Below, one piece after another: positions 25,784-34,366 of a stretch of DNA of 64,000 bases; within the stretch, counting starts at the first letter, position 1, and the number at the start of each line of letters is the position of its first letter. The notes beneath the pieces were generated by a model that had not been told where the DNA came from, did no database searches, and was given only the letters and a program-made list of their open reading frames with translations. The translations under genes were made by a program, and so were the position numbers. The stretch is from positions 1 to 64,000 of the forward strand of contig NZ_RAIR01000004.1 of the NCBI RefSeq assembly GCF_003625485.1, given 5' to 3'. Source of the DNA: Butyrivibrio sp. CB08. GTDB lineage: Bacteria; Bacillota; Clostridia; Lachnospirales; Lachnospiraceae.

Positions 25784-27301
25784 TTATGCTTTCCCTTCGA
25801 TAACTCTATATATGTAGTCCATATCAAGGCTGTTTCTTACAACGACTGCAAGCTTATCCAGCTCTCTTTCCCTGTAGGTCCAAAGGTCCAAGCGGCCATC
25901 GCAGACACTGCCAATGCCCTTCTTTTTCGAAATGATATCAAGGACTTTTCCTGTAACTTCAGCGCTGTCAAAAAAGCCGTGGATGTATGTACCAAGGACG
26001 TTCCCATCGCAGATAACCTCTCCTGCCACGCCAAAGCTCTGTCCCATATGGATCTCATATCCCCTGTAGGCCACACCATTTAGAGATGCGAACTCTCCTG
26101 ACGCACCGCCTAGCACGCCTTCATTCTGCACCAGGGTCTTCTCATCCATAAACACAGTCTCAACAGGAAGGAGCCCAAGGCCCTTCAGCTCAGCAGAACT
26201 TACAGCTCTATTATCTTGCCCAGCAGAAGCCCCTGCTGCCACATCTTCTCCTGTGATCCTCTGCCCCAGCATCTGGAATCCTCCGCAGATACCCACAATA
26301 AGGGAGCCCTTTTCTCTGGCTTCAAAAATAGCCTTATCAAAGCCTTTCTCCTGTAGCCATTTAAGGTCATTAGAAGTGTTCTTGGTTCCAGGCAGGATAA
26401 CCATATCTGCGGCCTTAACAGCTTCCACTGAATCCGTATATATAAGCTCAGCGTCAGGAACCTTCTCAAAGATGTCAAAATCCGTGTAATTGCTGATGTA
26501 AGGCAGCCTTACAACAGCGATCCTGATAACGTTGCCTGCTCCGGCCGATCCGCCTCTTACAAATCCCCCACTAACTGCAAGCTTCTCCGAAAGAGAATCC
26601 TCCTCTTCAAGCTCAAAGTCTGCATAGGGCACAACTCCCACAAAAGGAATATCGCAGTACTCCTTAAACATGGATAGACCCGGATCAAGAAGCTTCTTAT
26701 CGCCCCTGAACTTATTGATGATAAGTCCCTTAACCCTTGCTCGCTCCTGCGCACTCATCAGCTGCACTGTTCCAAGGAGCTGGGCAAAGACTCCGCCGGG
26801 ATCAATGTTTCCAACAAGAAGGACCGGCGCATCCACCATCTGGGCAAAGCCCATATTTACTATGTCATTTTCCCGAAGGTTTATCTCAACAGGGCTTCCT
26901 GCCCCTTCAATGACCACAATGTCAGAGCGCTCTGAGAGCCTCTCGTAGGCTCCAAGAATTTCCGGAATGAACTCTTTCTTTTTCCCAAAATAATCTGCAG
27001 CCCTCATGTCTCCAACAGGAAGACCATTTACAATAACCTGAGAAGCGGTCTGACCTGTGGGCTTAAGAAGAATTGGATTCATGTCCGCGCTGGGTTCCAT
27101 CCCTGCCGCAAAGGCCTGGAGAGCCTGGGCTCTTCCAATCTCCCTGCCATCTCTGGTGACAAAGGAGTTAAGGGCCATGTTCTGGGACTTAAAGGGCGCA
27201 ACTTTATAGCCATCCTGAGCGAGAACTCTCAGGATGCCCGCCGTCAATATGCTCTTACCTGCACCGGACATGGTGCCCTGTATCATCAGGTTCCTTGCCA
27301 T
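25784..27301 (-). CDS. cbiP: Cobyric acid synthase
   Basis: Performs the four glutamine-dependent amidations (b, d, e, g) of adenosylcobyrinate a,c-diamide. The N-terminal nucleotide-binding block MIQGTMSGAGKS begins at residue 6, KSQNMALNSFVTRDG follows near residue 40, and the C-terminal glutaminase-like domain has the nucleophile GICGGFQMLG and the histidine block YIHGFFDS. I use the ATG at 27301 (AGGAG upstream), giving 505 residues, the usual size. A longer frame would add 24 basic residues not seen in the family. Confidence 0.96.
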   Translation of the reverse strand: MARNLMIQGTMSGAGKSILTAGILRVLAQDGYKVAPFKSQNMALNSFVTRDGREIGRAQALQAFAAGMEPSADMNPILLKPTGQTASQVIVNGLPVGDMRAADYFGKKKEFIPEILGAYERLSERSDIVVIEGAGSPVEINLRENDIVNMGFAQMVDAPVLLVGNIDPGGVFAQLLGTVQLMSAQERARVKGLIINKFRGDKKLLDPGLSMFKEYCDIPFVGVVPYADFELEEEDSLSEKLAVSGGFVRGGSAGAGNVIRIAVVRLPYISNYTDFDIFEKVPDAELIYTDSVEAVKAADMVILPGTKNTSNDLKWLQEKGFDKAIFEAREKGSLIVGICGGFQMLGQRITGEDVAAGASAGQDNRAVSSAELKGLGLLPVETVFMDEKTLVQNEGVLGGASGEFASLNGVAYRGYEIHMGQSFGVAGEVICDGNVLGTYIHGFFDSAEVTGKVLDIISKKKGIGSVCDGRLDLWTYRERELDKLAVVVRNSLDMDYIYRVIEGKA

Positions 27302-27311
27302 CTTACTCCTG

Positions 27312-28919
27312 TCACTTAAGTTTATAGATATAATCCGTCTTTTCCTTTTCGCCTGAAAGGACTTCACCAACACTTTGCGCTATACTTCCGCTCTTACTTG
27401 CAAGCTGATACAAGGATCCGCTCACAACATATACTTCTCCGCTCTTAACTGCCTCAAAGTCTCCAAAAGTAGAATCCATGCCCGCCAGGTCCGATAGTGA
27501 CCCCGGGGCATCCTCAATAACTGCATTATAGATAAGGATATCCGCTTCCCTTGCGTACTGATAAAATGCCTCAACGCTGATGGTTACCTGGGACTGGTTG
27601 TTGTCGTCAGAAACACCCTCGGGCATAAGGTAAGTTCCGCCTGCAGCCTCGATTATCTTAACCAGGTAGTCGTTACCCTTCTTGGTGCAGATCTGGTGCC
27701 TTGTATTTACTGAGAACACCGCAACGCTCTTCCCCTTAAGGGCACCAGCGTCCACCGCTTCTACCATCTGCTTTTGCTGTAAAAAAACTTTCGCTGCCTC
27801 GTCCTCTTTTCCGGACAGCACGCCATAAACCTTGATCCACTCAAGCCTTCCAAGGATACTCTCCTCATAGCTCGACCAGTCCACAAAAGTAGGAATCCCA
27901 AGTTTTTCAAGCTTTTCGATAACCTTGGGACTATGGAGGATCATGGTATTATCAATGGCAAGATCTACGTCCTTATCCACCATCATCTCGTAGTCAGGAG
28001 CACTGTACTTTCCGCCATACAAAAGAGATCCCGCATCCATGGCATCCTTCGCAGCATCAACGTACCAGTCGTCCCTCTGGGTTCCAGAAAGCTTGATTAG
28101 ATCTATTGCATCAATAGCGTCAAACTGGCACATTACCGCACTGGCAGCAAGGTAGATGCTGTCTATTGGCCTTCTCACTGCGACCAGTTCCACGTCAGGA
28201 TCACCAATTGGAGAAAGCGATACTATCCCCTCTCCAAGTTCTGGCAGCCCTGAAACCGTGGTATCTTCAGGAATTATCAGGTAATACCTGCTATCCCTGA
28301 CTGAGATCAGCACGTAATCTCCCTCAAGTCTGTAGATCTTAAAGCCTGTGGCATAGGTGATATCATCTGTTGAAACTATCTTTTTGCCAAGCCTCTCAGT
28401 TATAAAACCAACAATATCTTCTTCAGACTCCTCATGCTCCAAAAGGCTTTCCGCTTCATCGATAGCCGCCTCAACTTTGCTCTCCGCTTCCTCCAAGGCG
28501 CCTTCTCCACTAGCCTCAGGATCAGCTTCACCCCCATCGATCACTTCAAACTTAAGGGTATAGTCTATAAGATGCGGCGTACTCATTGCAGTAGTGTCCG
28601 CCTGAACCGACATCTCTTTTCCCAGTTTAACAGGAATGATAAACTCGGAATTTCCTTCCGAATTTACCGGTTCATATCTGACCCCATCAACCATCATAAA
28701 GTCATAATTGGGGCTACTCCATACAATATCAGCTGTTATTGTCTGCCCCGAAACAGTGACCTTACATGGGCTCTCCACGTAGGCTCTTCCGCTTCCTCCC
28801 GTAAGAGTAACAGATGCGGCATATTCCCCATCTGGAATTCTGCCGCATCCTGTAAGCATCAGAATACATATGAATGCAATTAGTAAACTGCATCTTTTAA
28901 GTACATTACTTGATCGCAC
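27312..28919 (-). CDS. Lipoprotein corrinoid/metal-binding protein with NEAT-like front domain
   Basis: A surface lipoprotein: basic start, hydrophobic stretch and lipobox LTGC. Residues about 30-130 form a beta-rich domain starting DGEYAASVTLTGGSGRA, resembling NEAT or iron-transport-associated domains. An acidic helical linker follows, then a periplasmic-binding-protein fold of the BtuF/TroA-like class (VAVRRPIDSIYLAASAV onward, with YGGKYSAPDYEMMV and DLAIDNTMI). It should deliver substrate to the neighbouring FecCD permease. The start is uncertain: a GTG at 28919 (GGAG ten bases upstream, 25-residue signal) is preferred, while an ATG at 28937 is possible. The 5' end overlaps the chelatase gene by 14 bases. 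Confidence 0.8.
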   Translation of the reverse strand: MRSSNVLKRCSLLIAFICILMLTGCGRIPDGEYAASVTLTGGSGRAYVESPCKVTVSGQTITADIVWSSPNYDFMMVDGVRYEPVNSEGNSEFIIPVKLGKEMSVQADTTAMSTPHLIDYTLKFEVIDGGEADPEASGEGALEEAESKVEAAIDEAESLLEHEESEEDIVGFITERLGKKIVSTDDITYATGFKIYRLEGDYVLISVRDSRYYLIIPEDTTVSGLPELGEGIVSLSPIGDPDVELVAVRRPIDSIYLAASAVMCQFDAIDAIDLIKLSGTQRDDWYVDAAKDAMDAGSLLYGGKYSAPDYEMMVDKDVDLAIDNTMILHSPKVIEKLEKLGIPTFVDWSSYEESILGRLEWIKVYGVLSGKEDEAAKVFLQQKQMVEAVDAGALKGKSVAVFSVNTRHQICTKKGNDYLVKIIEAAGGTYLMPEGVSDDNNQSQVTISVEAFYQYAREADILIYNAVIEDAPGSLSDLAGMDSTFGDFEAVKSGEVYVVSGSLYQLASKSGSIAQSVGEVLSGEKEKTDYIYKLK

Positions 28920-30522
28920 TAGCTGTATGCTCCACATAAACCTTCTGGACATCTTCAATGCTTCCAAGTCCAGCAATCTGACATGTTATCTCATCAAAGG
29001 CATCTGCTGCCTCGAATCCGCTCTTCCATGAGTCATCGTCGTCACCAGCCATATCGTTGTTAGCATGGTCACCAGCAACAACCATAAGTGGACGAAGAAC
29101 AACCTTCTTGTAGCCTGCTGCCTTTACTGCCTCGATGACGTTCTCAAGAGCTGTCTCTTCTGGCTCGCCCTCAACTGTTCCGATGAATACGTTTGTGTTA
29201 CCAAGCTGATCCATCTGTGTCTGCATCTGAGAATATGTAACCTTAGCTGTGTGAGAAGTTCCATGTCCCATGAATACAAATGCCACGCCGTCTTTTTCTG
29301 CATCTGCAAGAGTTGCAAATCCAGCTGTCTTAACCGCCTCAGCTGTGATAGCCTCAGCAACTGCCTTCTTGTCGTCGTTGATCTCTTTAGCGTCAGCGCC
29401 AACCTTACCAAGAAGTGGCTCAGCAACTACTACCTTATCAAACTTATCCTTGTATCCCTCAAGAGTCTCCACAAGCTCATCGTACTCAGCGCCGTGCATA
29501 AGAAGTGTAGGCTGAACAACTAGCTCTTTTACCCCGTTATCAACTGCTCTCTGGAGAGCCTGGTCAACGTTGTCGATCTTCTCGCCGTCTCTTGCATTAA
29601 CGTGGTTGATGATGATCTGAGCTGTGAAAGCACGTCTTACTGAATAATCAGGATAAGCTGCTGCAAGAGCCTTCTCGATTCCGCCGATATCATTAGCTCT
29701 GCTGTCATTAAAGGATGTACCAAAGCTTACAACTAAAAGCTCTTTTTCACCGATGCCATCTGCATTTAATGGATCATCCTTGCTGGCATCACCTGTGTCT
29801 CTTCCAAAGTAATCTGGATCTGCGTCGTCACCCTCAACAAGGGCCTTCTGTGTGTCTGTCAATTTATCCCATGCCTCCTTTGCCTGTGCACAGAGAGAAT
29901 CTGTCTCCTCTGTCCACTTCTGAACATAGATCGCATCGATGAGCTCTGCAACTTCGTCAGCTGCTGCCTGGTCCTCGTCACCTGAAACCTCAGAAACCAT
30001 AACCTTGTGGTCGTACCACTTGCCCTTTGTTCCGATAAGCGCAAGATCAAACTCCTCATCAAGAACTGGTACAGGAACGTCAAAGCCGTTAACTTCCTCA
30101 GTTGTTCCATCTTCGTAGGTAACTGTATCTGTTGTTGGCTGAAGGAGCTCTGCGCCTTCTTTCTGCGCGTCATCAGCTGTTCCAGGGAAAAGATTTACGA
30201 TGTTCTTGGATGGAAGAGTGATGTGAAGTGTCATCTCTCCGTCCTTGACTGTAAGTGTTCCTCTGTCGCCGTAAGCCTCGTTGATGTGGAACATGCTGCT
30301 GTCTGTTGTGAACTTTGCTGTGTATATTCCATCTGCAAGAGCGCCCTCAGCTGGCTCTTCTGCTGGTTCTGTAGCCTCAGTAGCTTCTTCTGTAGAAGCC
30401 TCTGCAGTCTCTTCTACTGCTGCCTCCTGTGGCTTCGCAGGCGCTTCCTTCTGTCCGCATCCTGCAACAAGCGCCATTGCCATGGTTGCAGTAAGCATAA
30501 TTGTGATCAGTTTCTTTTTCAT
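28906..30522 (-). CDS. cbiK: Exported lipoprotein cobaltochelatase (CbiK-type) with NEAT-like front domain
   Basis: The C-terminal half (about residues 255-538) is an anaerobic sirohydrochlorin cobaltochelatase: LLVVSFGTSFNDSR start, and two histidine blocks LLMHGAEY near residue 341 and FMGHGTSH near residue 419, matching the metal-binding histidines of CbiK. The N-terminus is a lipoprotein signal (MKKKL start, lipobox VAGC), then an acidic Ala/Glu/Thr linker, then a beta-rich domain (about residues 66-190, ADGIYTAKF to WYDHKVMV) with NEAT-like features. The domain order implies a chelatase on the outer membrane face, unlike the cytoplasmic pathway. It is the first gene after the B12 riboswitch. 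A salvage or sensing role is possible. Confidence 0.88.
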   Translation of the reverse strand: MKKKLITIMLTATMAMALVAGCGQKEAPAKPQEAAVEETAEASTEEATEATEPAEEPAEGALADGIYTAKFTTDSSMFHINEAYGDRGTLTVKDGEMTLHITLPSKNIVNLFPGTADDAQKEGAELLQPTTDTVTYEDGTTEEVNGFDVPVPVLDEEFDLALIGTKGKWYDHKVMVSEVSGDEDQAAADEVAELIDAIYVQKWTEETDSLCAQAKEAWDKLTDTQKALVEGDDADPDYFGRDTGDASKDDPLNADGIGEKELLVVSFGTSFNDSRANDIGGIEKALAAAYPDYSVRRAFTAQIIINHVNARDGEKIDNVDQALQRAVDNGVKELVVQPTLLMHGAEYDELVETLEGYKDKFDKVVVAEPLLGKVGADAKEINDDKKAVAEAITAEAVKTAGFATLADAEKDGVAFVFMGHGTSHTAKVTYSQMQTQMDQLGNTNVFIGTVEGEPEETALENVIEAVKAAGYKKVVLRPLMVVAGDHANNDMAGDDDDSWKSGFEAADAFDEITCQIAGLGSIEDVQKVYVEHTASAIK

Positions 30523-30595
30523 AATATTTCCTCCAGTATCCTCGCCTTAAAAAAGGCTCTTTATCATGGATCCCAGGACGAAAAGCCGCACAAAT

Positions 30596-30622
30596 AAAAA
30601 ACCTCTGCTTTTTAGGCAGAGG
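30596..30622 (-). terminator. Terminator of the cobalamin riboswitch expression platform
   Basis: Minus-strand CCTCTGC, loop, GCAGAGG (30602-30622) followed by six or more T residues. It lies between the aptamer and cbiK, so B12-bound RNA is expected to terminate here. A GGCUGUA segment (about 30682-30688) could pair with UACAGCC (30621-30627), touching the terminator stem and serving as a possible antiterminator; this pairing is my inference. Confidence 0.85.
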
Positions 30623-30715
30623 CTGTAAACAGACATCATAAAACCGACAAAAGAGTTTCTCTCTTGCCTTAAGTCCATTCGTACAGCCAATTCCTCGTGG
30701 CCCGGTCACCCATGT

Positions 30716-30902
30716 ACAGCGACAGGCAGGTCTCCCGACTGATCGTCTTGGCTAATTAGCCGCGCATTCTTTCCCTTCCCGGACTTCTCCAGTGGTTACG
30801 AAAGAAAACTTCCGAATCACGGTGACGAGATCGCGCAGGACTTGCACCTGCTTCCCTTTTCACCTGCATAGGACTTAAAATCCCGCAGGCACCTTCCGCT
30901 TT
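30716..30902 (-). ncRNA. Cobalamin riboswitch (AdoCbl-type aptamer)
   Basis: Read on the minus strand, this leader has the hallmarks of the cobalamin aptamer: GGTGCC near the start, AGGTGAAAAGGGAAGCAGG, GTGCAAGTCCTGCGC, the B12-box-like ACCACTGG followed by CGGGAAGG, and the closing AGTCGGGAGACCTGCCT. It precedes a terminator and the 17-gene cobalamin operon starting with cbiK, so it should switch the whole operon off when cobalamin is plentiful. A weak -10-like TATTAT precedes it near 30920-30925, with no convincing -35 box. This element occupies the long gap between cbiK and the dctP-like gene. Confidence 0.93.
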
Positions 30903-30938
30903 CTATATATGTTTACGCATATAATAGCACAACAAACC

Positions 30939-31952
30939 TTAATATTCCATTATCTTCTGCAGTATATCCATCTGGTCGCCGCAGTATTTCTCGTAAACAC
31001 TGGCCATGGCGGTCCTGAATTTCTCTTTCTCTTCAGGAGAGAGTTCAATAGTAGTTACGCCGCTGTCCTCTGCGATCTTCTGAGAGCTCTTTTCCCTCTC
31101 CTGCCAAAGCTCCCTCTCATAGAGGGCTGACTGCCTTGCGCACTCTGTAAGGATCTGCTGGTCCTCTGCTGAGAGCTTGTCCCACACGGCCTTGGAACAG
31201 ATCTGCAGCTCCGGAACTCTTGTGTGCTCATCCAAGGTGTAGTACCTTGCAACGTTGTAATGCTTCATGGCCTCGTAGGATGGCCAGTTGTTCTCAGCGC
31301 CGTCTACAAGCCCCTGCTCAAGAGCTGAGTAGACTTCCGCGTAAACGATCTTAACTGGATTCGCTCCAAGGGCTGATACCATGTCCGCCATCATGTCTGA
31401 CTCCTGGACTCTTATGGTCATGCCCTTAAGATCCTCAAGGCATGTCACAGGCCTTGTGGTGTAGAAGTTTCTTGCACCTGCGTCGTACCAGGACAGTCCC
31501 ACCAGGTCGTAGGTAAGAGTCTTTGACAGAAACTCATCTCCGATCTCACCATCAAGAACCCTCCACATGTGGCTTGAATCGCTGTACAGGTAAGGCACCT
31601 GCAAAACATTCATCTCCGGAACAACCTCAGCAAGCTGGGAGAGCGATACTCTGGCAAAAGCAACTCCGCCATAGCGCATCTGCTCAATTACCTGGCTTTC
31701 ACTTCCAAGCTCTGCGTCGTGCTTAACAAGGATCTGTATCCTTCCATCAGTCTGCTCGTAGACCAGGTCTGCGAAGCGCTTGGCACCCTGGGTTGTGGGG
31801 TAGTCCTCTATTTGGTTCTCCGCATACAAAAGAACGTACTCAGGAGCCTCTTCATTATTCTTTTTGAAAAAAGAGAATATCCTTCCGCCGGCCAGTAGCA
31901 ACACCAAAACAGCTGCAATTACCACCACAGCGTATCCCCATTTTCTGTTCAT
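30939..31952 (-). CDS. TRAP-type solute-binding protein, membrane-anchored, probable sensor partner
   Basis: A DctP-family extracytoplasmic binding protein of 337 residues. It begins with an uncleaved-looking membrane anchor (WGYAVVVIAAVLVLLLAGGRIF, no lipobox cysteine) and then the DctP fold with ENQIEDYPTTQGAKRFADL, the signature IRVQESDMMADM near residue 185 and LVDGAENNWPSYE. It is not next to the TRAP permeases but is translationally coupled to the response regulator (TAATG overlap). I infer that it presents the ligand to the adjacent sensor kinase rather than to the transporter. The true transporter binding protein is the one at 36.8 kb. Confidence 0.87.
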   Translation of the reverse strand: MNRKWGYAVVVIAAVLVLLLAGGRIFSFFKKNNEEAPEYVLLYAENQIEDYPTTQGAKRFADLVYEQTDGRIQILVKHDAELGSESQVIEQMRYGGVAFARVSLSQLAEVVPEMNVLQVPYLYSDSSHMWRVLDGEIGDEFLSKTLTYDLVGLSWYDAGARNFYTTRPVTCLEDLKGMTIRVQESDMMADMVSALGANPVKIVYAEVYSALEQGLVDGAENNWPSYEAMKHYNVARYYTLDEHTRVPELQICSKAVWDKLSAEDQQILTECARQSALYERELWQEREKSSQKIAEDSGVTTIELSPEEKEKFRTAMASVYEKYCGDQMDILQKIMEY

Positions 31953-32752
31953 TATCCCAAAACTCCGTTTCTATATTCGCTGGGGGTCATGCCCACCATG
32001 CGCTTGAATACTCTTGTAAAGTAGTTGGCATCCCGGTATCCAGACTCGATACTTACGTCCTTAATGTTTATCTGAGGGTCAGCTAAAAGCTCTTTTGCCT
32101 TGTCCATCCTAAACTCGTTTAAGTAGGTAATAAAGTTCTTGCCAAAGTTCTGCTTAAAGAGCTTGCAGAAGTACACATCTGAATAGCCAAAGAGCCCAGC
32201 CACGTCCTGAAGGGCGATGTCTTCCTTATAGTTATTCTCAATGTATCTGGTGACTTCCCCTACAATAATATTAGAAGCGATCTCTTCGCCGTCCCTTGTT
32301 TCCTGGGCAAAAGAGATATCTGTGTCGGTACCTTCAAGGCCTTCACAGGGGTCAGCTCCTTCCTCCAGCTCTTCCTGTCTGTCCGCAAGCCTCATGGCTT
32401 CCTCGATGACATTTATGAGATCCTCATCAGAGCCTGGCTTTAACAGGTAATCCAGTGCCCTTACTTCGATAGCTCTTTTGGCATAAGTAAACTCATCAAA
32501 AGCAGTGAGGAAAATTATGCTGCATTCAGGATGCGCTTTTCTTATCTCTGAAGCTGCGTCAAGGCCGTTCATTCCTGGCATCTCGATGTCAAGGATGGCA
32601 ATCTGGCAATTGTTATCCTCAAAGACGCTCACTGCCTCAATGCCATTTTCCGCCATGAAAACAGTGACCTGGTCAGGAAAGAATCCCATTATCTTTTTGT
32701 TTATGACCTGTCTCTCGATGGGCTCGTCGTCAGCCACAAGAATTCTGTACAT
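31952..32752 (-). CDS. YesN-type response regulator with AraC DNA-binding domain
   Basis: An N-terminal receiver domain (about residues 1-120, phosphoacceptor Asp in ILDIEMPGMNG near residue 56, conserved Lys in YLLKPGSD) is followed by a linker and a C-terminal AraC helix-turn-helix pair (about 165-266, ending ANYFTRVFKRMVGMTPSEYR). It works with the kinase encoded 28 bases upstream. The likely target is the TRAP operon or itself; no binding site was recognised. Its stop overlaps the start of the membrane-anchored DctP gene. Confidence 0.93.
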   Translation of the reverse strand: MYRILVADDEPIERQVINKKIMGFFPDQVTVFMAENGIEAVSVFEDNNCQIAILDIEMPGMNGLDAASEIRKAHPECSIIFLTAFDEFTYAKRAIEVRALDYLLKPGSDEDLINVIEEAMRLADRQEELEEGADPCEGLEGTDTDISFAQETRDGEEIASNIIVGEVTRYIENNYKEDIALQDVAGLFGYSDVYFCKLFKQNFGKNFITYLNEFRMDKAKELLADPQINIKDVSIESGYRDANYFTRVFKRMVGMTPSEYRNGVLG

Positions 32753-32780
32753 AGTGTTCTCCTATTTACTGGCGCCTGCG

Positions 32781-34289
32781 TCAGTCATTTATCTCTGCTC
32801 CCTGGAGTGGAAGCTGTATCTTAATAGTGGTTCCCTTGTCCTTCTCACTGTCTATTTCAAAGCTGCTGCCTGGGTACATGGCGCGGATTCGCCTGTTGAT
32901 ATTACCAAGTCCGATACCTACGATATCTTCATCAAGCGATACATCTTCGCCGCCTGCAAGCTGCTTTCTGATGCTCTCAAGGGTCTGAGCGTCCATTCCG
33001 ATACCTGTATCTCCAACGTCTATAAGGAGCATGTCATCCTGCTGGCGGACCTTGATAAACACCTTGCCGCCTTCAACCTTTGGAGAAATGCCGTGGATAA
33101 TGGCGTTTTCCAGGATCGGCTGGAAGGTAAAGGTAGGAACGATAACTGAGTTCTCGTCGACTTCACAGTCAACCTCAAACTCTACTCGCCCACCAAATCT
33201 CATCTTCTGAAGGTACATATAATCCCTGGAAACCTTGAGCTCCTGGGACAGAAGGGCCTCTTTGGCCTGGGTCTTTAAGTTATATCTAAACAGCGAGCTT
33301 AAGGCCTCTATCATCTGCTCAGTGGTGGCAGCATCCTCAAGGTTAGCCATACCCGCTATAACATTCAATGTATTAAACAGGAAATGTGGATTGATCTGGC
33401 TCTTTAAAAGCTCAAGATTCATGGTCTCAAGCTGTTTTTCGATCTCGAGAGTCTCAAGCTCCTGGACGTGAAGCTGATCTAAGGCTTCTCTCTTTTCCTC
33501 AAGAGCCTTGATGTATTCTCCTGTTGCGAACTTCATCTTATTAAAAGCTGTTACCAGGTCTCCAATCTCGTCCTGATTCTCAACCTCAATATCTTCTATA
33601 AAGAAGTCGTTGGCCGCGATCTTCTTGGAGGAAGATGCAAGCTTAAGTACCGGCTCAGTAATGGACCTGTTCATCATCTTGGAGATCTGTATGATCACAA
33701 TGAAAAGAACTATACCAAGAGCCGCCACAAGAAATGGCACATAAAGAACAAGAGGCGTCATCTTAAGGTAGCTGGCATTGCCCTCTCTCATGGTCACTTC
33801 CACAAAGCGCTGTGCGTAAAGCGATAAATAGTCCTGCATGCTGTAAACATCGTAGAGCTTATCGATATACATCTTCTCAGCCTGATAGTCCGAAACCACC
33901 TGATTCCTGTACTTGCAGTAGGTGTCATAGGATGTTCTAAGGGACTGAAGGATTGCAAATCTCTCTGGGCCAAGATGCTGATAGCTAAGAGGAACAGCGT
34001 AAATGGCATCATAGGTAGCCTGGACTGCAGCGTCCCACTCCGCCGTATCATCAGGGTCAGAGCCGTGGACATAGGTATCAAAGGCCTCTGTCTCTTTATC
34101 GATGGCGTTTACGATCATACCGCTTCCAGCGTTGTCCACCATGATGTCGTTAAAGTCCATCATGAAGAGTTTGACGATCCAGACATCGAAAAGAATAGCT
34201 GCAAGGATCGCAATAAATACGCTGACGGTGAAGTACTTTATTTTATTTTTAATGGTGAGTGTTTCCCAGAAAGTACGTATCTTTTTCAT
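32781..34289 (-). CDS. YesM-type sensor histidine kinase
   Basis: A 502-residue membrane kinase. An N-terminal helix (about 16-38) and a second helix (about 178-200) flank a mostly helical outside domain. A HAMP linker follows (about 205-255), then a coiled coil and the LytS/YesM-type kinase domain with the phosphoacceptor histidine in NPHFLFNTLNVI near residue 298. The ATPase core has the N-box FQPILENAIIHG and the G-box GDTGIGM. The outside domain resembles four-helix sensor bundles that contact binding proteins, which suits the DctP-like partner two genes downstream. Confidence 0.93.
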   Translation of the reverse strand: MKKIRTFWETLTIKNKIKYFTVSVFIAILAAILFDVWIVKLFMMDFNDIMVDNAGSGMIVNAIDKETEAFDTYVHGSDPDDTAEWDAAVQATYDAIYAVPLSYQHLGPERFAILQSLRTSYDTYCKYRNQVVSDYQAEKMYIDKLYDVYSMQDYLSLYAQRFVEVTMREGNASYLKMTPLVLYVPFLVAALGIVLFIVIIQISKMMNRSITEPVLKLASSSKKIAANDFFIEDIEVENQDEIGDLVTAFNKMKFATGEYIKALEEKREALDQLHVQELETLEIEKQLETMNLELLKSQINPHFLFNTLNVIAGMANLEDAATTEQMIEALSSLFRYNLKTQAKEALLSQELKVSRDYMYLQKMRFGGRVEFEVDCEVDENSVIVPTFTFQPILENAIIHGISPKVEGGKVFIKVRQQDDMLLIDVGDTGIGMDAQTLESIRKQLAGGEDVSLDEDIVGIGLGNINRRIRAMYPGSSFEIDSEKDKGTTIKIQLPLQGAEIND

Positions 34290-34302
34290 AAAGTAATAAA
34301 AT

Positions 34303-34350
34303 AAGAGGCTGCGTTATAGTTATATCAATAATTATAGCGCCGCCTCTTTT
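34303..34350 (-). terminator. Terminator downstream of the TRAP/YcxB-like genes
   Basis: A minus-strand stem of AAGAGGC pairing with GCCTCTT, with a partly paired AT-rich interior, is followed by TATTTTATT. It separates the TRAP genes from the kinase gene and leaves room for a weak separate promoter for the kinase. Confidence 0.7.
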
Positions 34351-34366
34351 AAAATACTATTTAAAA

